Assembly (NCBI GenBank): GCA_020053185.1
Contig: JAGVNP010000112.1
Span: forward strand, 1-10,974
Source: Deltaproteobacteria bacterium
Lineage (GTDB): Bacteria > Desulfobacterota > Desulfomonilia > UBA1062
Direction: 5' to 3'
Length of the DNA stretch: 10,974 nt
Below the pieces are notes generated by a model, which was not told the DNA's origin, ran no database searches, and saw nothing but the letters and a program-made list of their open reading frames with translations. Positions 6,667-10,974 of this stretch are shown here, piece after piece (positions within the stretch are counted from its first letter, which is position 1; each line of letters begins with the position of its first letter). A program made the position numbers and the translations under genes.

Positions 6667-6703
6667 ATAGTGAAAAGTAAAAAGTAGGAAATAAGAAGTA
6701 GGT
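6655..6703 (+). repeat. Seven-unit heptanucleotide tandem repeat
   Basis: Seven consecutive 7-base units, with consensus close to AGTRAAA, run without phase breaks: AGTGAAG, AGTAAAT, AGTGAAA and AGTAAAA, followed by three more diverged units. The first unit and part of the second encode the final residues and stop codon (6664-6666) of the ABC ATPase gene, so the array has replaced or extended the 3' end of that gene. Short tandem heptamers are known as a class, for example the STRR repeats of cyanobacteria, but this consensus differs from those I recall. Confidence 0.7.
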
Positions 6704-6921
6704 TGTAAGGCAGTTGCACAAGGCAAGACATGGGTTTCGAATTTAGAAATTCCCCACGATTTGCTTTTGATGGTCTTGTAAAAAGTCGTCATTCCCGCGG
6801 AAGCGGGAATCCAGGAAAATACTGGATTCCGGGTCAAGCCCGGAATGACACGATTGTAAATGGGTATAAGAATCCTCGTTAATCTGGTGGAATGAGGGAT
6901 TTATGAAGGTGTTGATAAAGA
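6667..6921. other. Gene-free intergenic stretch
   Basis: No credible gene lies between the ATPase stop and the shared terminator. The stretch contains most of the heptamer array, a small inverted repeat GAATTT/AAATTC (6739-6744 with 6747-6752), the composite palindromic repeat, and about 70 bases (6850-6921) in which I see nothing specific. The longest reading frame, on the - strand, is made largely of repeat sequence. Confidence 0.6.
6768..6849. repeat. Dispersed palindromic repeat (ATTCCCGC...GCGGGAAT type)
   Basis: The outer ends GTCATTCC (6788-6795) and GGAATGAC (6842-6849) are perfect inverted repeats. Inside them are ATTCCCGC/GCGGGAAT (6791-6798 with 6803-6810), CCAG/CTGG (6811-6814 with 6822-6825) and ATTCCGGG/CCCGGAAT (6826-6833 with 6839-6846), so a three-armed cruciform is possible. 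The left flank TGATGGTCTTGTAAAAAGTC (6768-6787) often accompanies this family in deltaproteobacterial and related genomes, from general recall. The core resembles the Neisseria dRS3 type. It has no coding capacity and is likely a non-autonomous repeat. On the - strand it reads as the spurious peptide SWIPASAGMT. Confidence 0.75.
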
Positions 6922-6948
6922 AAAAGGGGACAAAGGATGTCCCCTTTT
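6922..6948. terminator. Bidirectional intrinsic terminator
   Basis: AAAAGGGGACA (6922-6932) and TGTCCCCTTTT (6938-6948) form a perfect 11-bp stem with a five-base AAGGA loop. On the - strand the hairpin is followed by TTTTTCTTT, a strong U-tract, 25 bases past the porin stop codon. On the + strand the U-tract is the stem-terminal TTTT, so it also serves transcripts coming from the ATPase side. It sits exactly between two converging genes. Confidence 0.9.
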
Positions 6949-6972
6949 GTTCAGAGCCTTTAGCAGAGGTTG

Positions 6973-8541
6973 TTAGAATGTAACCTTTCCTGTCCAGCGG
7001 AGTGCATAAGTATCTTCTAATTCATCGCCTGTAGTGTAACCTGGGGGAATAGGCAGAAGAGGAATCGAAGAACCTACGCCCTTTTCGATGATATCTTTGT
7101 AGAAGTCACCGGGCGCATAATAGCAGCCGTCCACGCCAACGGTAAAGTTGTCCTGAACCTGGTAGTCAATACCTGCGTGAACCTCCCATCCAAGATTTTT
7201 ATCTAGATTGTTTTTGGGAAGGCCCCATGCACTGCGTTCGGTGGTTGCAGGATTTATGGCATTGACAGTGCTAAGTCCATAGTCCCAATTCTCGAGATAG
7301 CTGACATTCTGCTTCTGTGCCCATGCCACATTGATCCAGCCTCCAAAATCCTTTGTAAACTGAGAGCTTAATTTGGCGCGTGCAATAATGATATTGGTAT
7401 ATGTATAGTTGCCATCTATCTGAGGATCATTCAAGGCAGCAGTGGTTGCCGGGGTCTCTAAGATTATGCCCCATGCATCAGACACATCGTTCATGAGCCA
7501 TGTATCGAAGCGCATATCTTCTTCTTCCTTCACGGTTTCCTCAATGTAGCCAGATACATACTGGGGCTCTTTAGCTCCTGATGCATATCCTACATCGCCC
7601 CGTATAGCAAGATCGTCAACATCACCCACATCACCAAGGTCATACTCCAGGCCTAGTATGCCGACAAATGGACTTTTTACCTTCCAGTCCTCTGATATGG
7701 ATGGTAGAGGACCACCAAAAGGAGCAGGGCATGCTCCCCCTAGCGCTATTCCAACTGGAGAGTTTTGATCAACAAGAACGCCGGTTCCGGTTCCGGCCAT
7801 GGTATGTAGTATAAGGTCATCAGTGAGATTATAGTCCAGATAGAAGTAGGGCATGAAGATATTTGACTGTGTGAATTCACGGTCTGTGCGGCGATATGCA
7901 AGAGTGCCGTCAAAATTTATGTCCTCTTCATTATCATAAATCACCTTGAGCGCATAGTCATCACGGTCTGCATTATCATGTGTAGTGTCTATAGGAACAA
8001 GGAAAGCAGCATCTTCTTTTACCTTGTTCCATATCAGGCCGAATTTCCATGCCTCATGATCAGGCACCTCGATGAAGTAGCCGATGCCATTATACTCAGC
8101 GGTCTTTCCTACCCTGAACAAGCCAACATCAGTAGTGACCATTGCATACAGCTCGTCAATTCTGAATACATCGTAATCGTCAAATGTTCCAGTGCCCTCT
8201 GGTGTGCTTGAATCATAACCGTACCACTGGTGCGTGTCGTCTTTACTTATCATGTTTTCAAACGCAACAATATCTCCCTTGATCTTGATATCCTCTGTCA
8301 CTTTAAGTGTCGGCAGAACATGGAAATAGTGCTTGATGTACTGATCGCTTTCATCTGTGTCATCTGCTTTCGTAATGTCTGGCTCATGGTAGGCTCTTCC
8401 CTGAATCTCATAGTACCCCTTGATTGTTACATCTGAGAGCTTTAATATTCCATCTTCATCATCATCTTCTCCCCATGCGGGCATACCAAAGACAAGGGTA
8501 ATCATTACAAGTAAAAAAATCCTGTTCCAGTTTTTACTCAT
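6973..8541 (-). CDS. Outer-membrane beta-barrel (porin-like) protein
   Basis: I do not recognise the exact family. The 522 residues start with a Sec signal peptide (basic N-terminus, hydrophobic residues 8-20, likely cleavage after Ala22-Trp23-Gly24) and a very acidic mature N-terminus EDDDEDG. The remainder alternates short amphipathic strands rich in Tyr, Trp and Phe with Asp/Gly/Asn-rich turns. It ends in YALRWTGKVTF, an alternating last strand with C-terminal Phe, the usual recognition signal for the BAM complex. This fits a barrel of porin type in the outer membrane. A Pro/Gly-rich segment around residues 255-285 may be a surface loop. AAGGAGGA stands 6-7 bases before the ATG. The gene is monocistronic, with its own candidate promoter and terminator. 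Substrate and pore selectivity cannot be read from sequence. Confidence 0.85.
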   Translation of the reverse strand: MSKNWNRIFLLVMITLVFGMPAWGEDDDEDGILKLSDVTIKGYYEIQGRAYHEPDITKADDTDESDQYIKHYFHVLPTLKVTEDIKIKGDIVAFENMISKDDTHQWYGYDSSTPEGTGTFDDYDVFRIDELYAMVTTDVGLFRVGKTAEYNGIGYFIEVPDHEAWKFGLIWNKVKEDAAFLVPIDTTHDNADRDDYALKVIYDNEEDINFDGTLAYRRTDREFTQSNIFMPYFYLDYNLTDDLILHTMAGTGTGVLVDQNSPVGIALGGACPAPFGGPLPSISEDWKVKSPFVGILGLEYDLGDVGDVDDLAIRGDVGYASGAKEPQYVSGYIEETVKEEEDMRFDTWLMNDVSDAWGIILETPATTAALNDPQIDGNYTYTNIIIARAKLSSQFTKDFGGWINVAWAQKQNVSYLENWDYGLSTVNAINPATTERSAWGLPKNNLDKNLGWEVHAGIDYQVQDNFTVGVDGCYYAPGDFYKDIIEKGVGSSIPLLPIPPGYTTGDELEDTYALRWTGKVTF

Positions 8542-8575
8542 ATACTTTCCTCCTTTTCTTTTTTATTTGTATGCA

Positions 8576-8588
8576 TAACCAATGGTTA
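8576..8588. promoter_or_regulatory. Palindrome near the predicted porin transcription start
   Basis: TAACCA, one central A, then TGGTTA form a perfect 13-base dyad. It falls just downstream of the candidate -10 box of the porin-like gene, where a repressor site would be expected. It is short enough to occur by chance. Confidence 0.25.
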
Positions 8589-8594
8589 AATATA

Positions 8595-8623
8595 ATATTA
8601 AGTATTAATAACGACAGAAGCAA
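8595..8623 (-). promoter_or_regulatory. Candidate promoter of the porin-like gene
   Basis: Reading the - strand, TTGCTT (8623-8618) and TAATAT (8600-8595) are separated by 17 bases. This would give a leader of about 45 bases before the ATG at 8541. Both boxes are partial matches to the sigma-70 consensus, and the AT-rich surroundings offer other choices, such as TATTAT three bases downstream. Weak evidence. Confidence 0.3.
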
Positions 8624-8655
8624 GGAAAAACTTTAAAAACAATTGAAGTGTCATT

Positions 8656-8684
8656 TTGTTAAAATGAGTTCCAGGCAATATTTT
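8656..8684 (+). promoter_or_regulatory. Candidate promoter of the phosphohexomutase gene
   Basis: TTGTTA (8656-8661) and TATTTT (8679-8684) are separated by 17 bases, each a 4/6 match to sigma-70 boxes. The -35 overlaps a 17-base inverted repeat, TCATTTT GTT AAAATGA (8651-8667), that could bind a regulator. The leader would be about 100 bases. A better -35 (TTGACC at 8724) has no matching -10. Confidence 0.22.
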
Positions 8685-8729
8685 AAAGAGATTGGTGAAG
8701 TTTGAAATAGATATTAGAAATGCTTGACC

Positions 8730-8756
8730 AGAGCCCAATAGTATGGTTGCTCTTTT
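8730..8756 (+). terminator. Possible leader hairpin with U-tail before the mutase gene
   Basis: AGAGC/GCTCT (8730-8734 with 8749-8753) plus CCA/TGG (8735-8737 with 8744-8746), with a two-base bulge, form an imperfect stem. It is followed by T at 8754-8756, giving four T in a row. It lies 36 bases before the ATG and could act as a leaky leader terminator. It is short and AT-poor only at its base, so confidence is low. Confidence 0.2.
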
Positions 8757-8791
8757 AGAAACAATCTCAAGAATGAAATCTGGGAGGAGCA

Positions 8792-10174
8792 ATGAATCCC
8801 GCAGTATTCAGGGAATACGATATCAGGGGAATAGTAGGAGAAGATCTGACAGATGATTTTGTCTGGAATCTTGGCAAAGCCATAAGCCGATACTGGATAA
8901 GTCATGGTGTAGAGAAAATCTCTCTGGGAATGGATGCAAGATTGTCTTCGCCTGGCTTCAAAGATATCCTCAGGGACAGCATTATTGGATGTGGCATTGA
9001 TGTGATCGATATTGGTATGGCGCCTACGCCGCTCATGTATTTTTCTCTGTTTCATCTCGGACTTGATGGCGGCATAGCAGTAACCGGATCTCACAACCCT
9101 CCTGATAACAACGGCTTCAAGATCGCACTTGGAAAGACCACAATACATGGAACAGAGATCCAGAAGATAAAAGCCATTATGGAAAAACAATTGTCAGGCA
9201 CCGATAGAGTCAAATCTTCACCTTCAAACAAAAAAGGATCTTTCAAAACATATGCGATACTCGATCCTTATGTGGATGATGTTGTATCAAGAATACAGGA
9301 ATGTCCGAGAAAGCTTAAACTGGTCATTGATCCTGGAAACGGAGTTGGAGGGGAGGCTGCAATGGCTGTGTATAAACGCCTTGGTATGGATGTGACAGGC
9401 ATTTGCATGGAGCCAGACGGTAATTTTCCCAATCATCACCCTGATCCAACAATAGCAGAAGGCATCATTATGCTGAAAAATGAAGTGCTGAAGCAAAAGG
9501 CACATCTCGGCATAGGACTTGACGGAGATGCAGACCGGATCGGTGTTGTTGATGCAAAAGGAAATACTATCTATGGCGATCAGATCACCACTATCCTTGC
9601 AAAGGACATCCTCAAAAAGAAAAAAGGAGAGAAGATAATCGGCGAAGTAAAATGCTCGAAAGTGCTTTTCGACGAAGTAAGAAAAGCCGGTGGCATTCCG
9701 ATCATGGGCAAGGTGGGACATTCCCTGATGAAGGCGCGCTTGATGGAAGAAAAAGCTGCACTTGCAGGCGAGATGAGCGGCCACATATTTTTCCTGGACA
9801 GGTGGTACGGGTTTGACGATGCAGTGTATTCAGGCGCAAGACTTCTTGAGATTTTATCCAATGTTGAAAATCCGCAAGAAGTTTTCGACAGTCTTCCCAA
9901 GATGGTTAATACGCCTGAGATCAGGATTGATTGCCCGGATGATATAAAGTTTGAAGCGGTTGATCGGTTCAAGTCATATGCGAAAAAACAGTATGCTAAT
10001 TGTATTGATATTGATGGTGTCAGGTTTGAACAAGGCAGCTCCTGGGGGCTTGTGAGGCCGTCCAATACGCAACCGGTCATTGTCATGCGGTTCGAAGCTG
10101 AAGACGAGAAGTCTCTATCGGACATCGAGTCAGCGACCCGGGAAAAGCTGAAAGAGATTATAGAAAGACTCTAG
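8792..10174 (+). CDS. Phosphomannomutase/phosphoglucomutase
   Basis: This 460-residue enzyme belongs to the alpha-D-phosphohexomutase family (ManB/AlgC type). It moves phosphate between C6 and C1 of mannose or glucose via a phosphoserine, feeding GDP-mannose, UDP-glucose and hence LPS or polysaccharide synthesis. All four domains are visible: FREYDIRG at the N-terminus (6-13); the phosphoserine loop TGSHNPPDNNGFK (98-110) with Ser100; the metal loop DGDADR (244-249) with Asp244, 246 and 248; the sugar loop GEMSGH (326-331); and the phosphate loop RPSNTQP (422-428). GEMSGH and the 460-residue length fit the dual-specificity PMM/PGM group better than phosphoglucosamine mutase. GGGAGGAG precedes the ATG by 3-4 bases, and the frame has no nearby alternative start. 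Stop TAG at 10172-10174. Confidence 0.95.
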   Translation: MNPAVFREYDIRGIVGEDLTDDFVWNLGKAISRYWISHGVEKISLGMDARLSSPGFKDILRDSIIGCGIDVIDIGMAPTPLMYFSLFHLGLDGGIAVTGSHNPPDNNGFKIALGKTTIHGTEIQKIKAIMEKQLSGTDRVKSSPSNKKGSFKTYAILDPYVDDVVSRIQECPRKLKLVIDPGNGVGGEAAMAVYKRLGMDVTGICMEPDGNFPNHHPDPTIAEGIIMLKNEVLKQKAHLGIGLDGDADRIGVVDAKGNTIYGDQITTILAKDILKKKKGEKIIGEVKCSKVLFDEVRKAGGIPIMGKVGHSLMKARLMEEKAALAGEMSGHIFFLDRWYGFDDAVYSGARLLEILSNVENPQEVFDSLPKMVNTPEIRIDCPDDIKFEAVDRFKSYAKKQYANCIDIDGVRFEQGSSWGLVRPSNTQPVIVMRFEAEDEKSLSDIESATREKLKEIIERL

Positions 10175-10178
10175 GACA

Positions 10179-10207
10179 TTGCATCCTTAGGCTATATGGT
10201 GTATTAT
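10179..10207 (+). promoter_or_regulatory. Candidate promoter of the SH3-domain gene
   Basis: TTGCAT (10179-10184) and TATTAT (10202-10207) have exact 17-base spacing. The -10 is a 5/6 match and the -35 a 3/6 match. Transcription would begin near 10214, about 46 bases before the ATG at 10260. No terminator is visible between the mutase stop and this site, so read-through from upstream is also possible. Confidence 0.35.
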
Positions 10208-10259
10208 TTCTGTATCATCGCGACATGATGCATTTAAATACAAAAGATAGGGGATGTGT

Positions 10260-10928
10260 ATGAATAAGAAGCTAATTTTTTTCATACTCTTTATATTTCT
10301 GGCAAGTCCGATCAATCCAGCTTTTGCAAAAGGTTTTTATGTAAGAGATTGGATAAGCGTTCCTTTGAGGTCAGGCCCTGACACCAAGACCTCTACGGTT
10401 ACAACGGTAAATACCGACGACTACCTTGAAGTGGTTTACGAGAAGGGCGAGTGGATACTGGTAAAGACGCAAAAAGGTCAGGAAGGGTGGATCTTAAACA
10501 GATATCTTACAGAGGCGCCAAGATCATTTGCCACGTCTCAGTTAAGGCAGAAAGTTGCGTCTCAGGACAAGACGGCCAATGAGTTGAGAGAAGATAATAA
10601 GCGTCTTGGAAAAGAGAACCAGACCCTGAAATTTGAAACAAGCAAGCTCAATTCAAAACTTAATAAACTAACCCAGGATTATGAATCTCTGAAGAAAGCA
10701 TCTTCTTCATATCTGACATTGAAATCAGAACATGAGCAATTGCTCGAAAAGAGGAAGGTTGAAGAAGAAGAAGTGAAGAAGATTTTGAAGGAGAATAAAA
10801 AGTTCAAGACTACAGAGAGGGTGGCTTTTACTCTGTTTGGCGGCGGTCTTGTGCTTATTGGTCTGCTAATAGGCTATTTTTCACAGTCCTCAAGGTATAA
10901 ACCAAAAAGATCGGGATATAGATTTTAA
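10260..10928 (+). CDS. YgiM-like SH3-domain envelope protein
   Basis: The 222 residues fall into four parts. First is a signal peptide (1-23, ending Ala21-Phe22-Ala23). Second is a bacterial SH3 (SH3b) domain at about 26-84, with FYVRDWISVPLRSGPD and the closing GWILNRYL. Third is a long charged coiled coil (about 95-183, with LREDNKRLGKENQTL-like heptads). Last is a C-terminal membrane segment (about 189-207) with a short basic tail, RYKPKRSGYRF. This order matches the E. coli YgiM family (TIGR04211-type), so the SH3b domain and coil should be periplasmic, anchored in the inner membrane. SH3b domains often contact peptidoglycan peptides, but the role here is unproven. The ATG at 10260 is chosen because AGGGG at 10249-10253 gives a six-base spacing; the in-frame ATG at 10254 abuts that site. 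Confidence 0.85.
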   Translation: MNKKLIFFILFIFLASPINPAFAKGFYVRDWISVPLRSGPDTKTSTVTTVNTDDYLEVVYEKGEWILVKTQKGQEGWILNRYLTEAPRSFATSQLRQKVASQDKTANELREDNKRLGKENQTLKFETSKLNSKLNKLTQDYESLKKASSSYLTLKSEHEQLLEKRKVEEEEVKKILKENKKFKTTERVAFTLFGGGLVLIGLLIGYFSQSSRYKPKRSGYRF

Positions 10929-10940
10929 AGGTGGAAAAAT

Positions 10941-10974
10941 ATGTTCCGTAAATATGAAGAGCTTGCAAGTAAGG
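10941..10974 (+). CDS. Start of an unidentified gene (truncated by window)
   Basis: An ATG at 10941 opens a frame reading MFRKYEELASK to the window end. AAAGGTGG at 10927-10934 is well placed as ribosome binding site, and the gap to the SH3-domain gene is only 12 bases, so the two are probably co-transcribed. Eleven residues are too few to name the product. Confidence 0.55.
   Translation, partial: MFRKYEELASK

Noticed and set aside
6583..6837. 84-residue - strand frame containing SWIPASAGMT
   Set aside because: It is built from the palindromic repeat, the heptamer array and the antisense of the ATPase 3' end. This peptide is a familiar spurious translation of that repeat type.
6768..6849. 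CRISPR-like or IS-end interpretation of the inverted repeats
   Set aside because: There is no direct-repeat/spacer periodicity, no transposase frame nearby, and a single copy only in the window.
8598..8792. 64-residue - strand frame in the divergent gap
   Set aside because: It starts at a TTG with no ribosome binding site, lies in AT-rich intergenic DNA and resembles nothing I know.
8714..9190. 158-residue - strand frame opposite the mutase 5' end
   Set aside because: It is a shadow of the mutase coding frame, with low-complexity basic composition and no family resemblance.
9287..10125. Two long - strand frames (165 and 181 residues) under the mutase gene
   Set aside because: They lie wholly inside a convincing mutase gene that has all its catalytic motifs, and they are compositional shadows.

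Overview
The window is a stretch of chromosome from a Gram-negative bacterium. It combines a long ribosomal-protein operon with an outer-membrane beta-barrel protein, a phosphohexomutase and a YgiM-type SH3 envelope protein. The gene order secY-adk-infA-rpmJ-rpsM-rpsK-rpsD-rpoA-rplQ, the zinc-ligand forms of L36, S4 and Adk, the moderate GC content and a dispersed repeat of the 'ATTCCCGC...GCGGGAAT' type suggest a deltaproteobacterium (Desulfobacterota) or a close relative. That placement is an inference and only moderately secure.

Bases 1-5860, all on the + strand, hold the end of the spc operon joined to the alpha operon: rpmD, rplO, secY, adk, infA, rpmJ, rpsM, rpsK, rpsD, rpoA and rplQ. 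Genes are separated by 0-30 bases, or overlap by one base at rpmD/rplO. No internal terminator is visible. Together they supply 50S proteins (L30, L15, L36, L17), 30S proteins (S13, S11, S4), the Sec translocon pore, adenylate kinase, IF-1 and the RNA polymerase alpha subunit. No map (methionine aminopeptidase) gene lies between adk and infA. Several starts are TTG or GTG.

Bases 5881-6666 encode one EcfA/CbiO-like ABC ATPase directly after rplQ. In Firmicutes the same place holds the ecfA1-ecfA2-ecfT module, but here there is no second ATPase and no membrane partner. Bases 6667-6972 carry no gene. They hold a 7-base tandem repeat that begins inside the ATPase gene, a composite palindromic dispersed repeat, and a strong hairpin terminator shared by the two converging transcripts.

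Bases 6973-8541 on the - strand encode a secreted, C-terminal-Phe beta-barrel (porin-like) protein of unknown substrate. Its divergent intergenic region (8542-8791) carries weak candidate promoters and small palindromes. Bases 8792-10174 encode a phosphomannomutase/phosphoglucomutase. Bases 10260-10928 encode a signal peptide-SH3b-coiled coil-TM protein, followed by the first codons of another gene at the window edge.

The ribosomal genes are conventional. I found no convincing new defence, mobile or biosynthetic system. The points most worth checking are the hairpin around the rpsM start, the lone EcfA-like ATPase with no Shine-Dalgarno sequence, and the repeats in the 6.65-6.95 kb gap.
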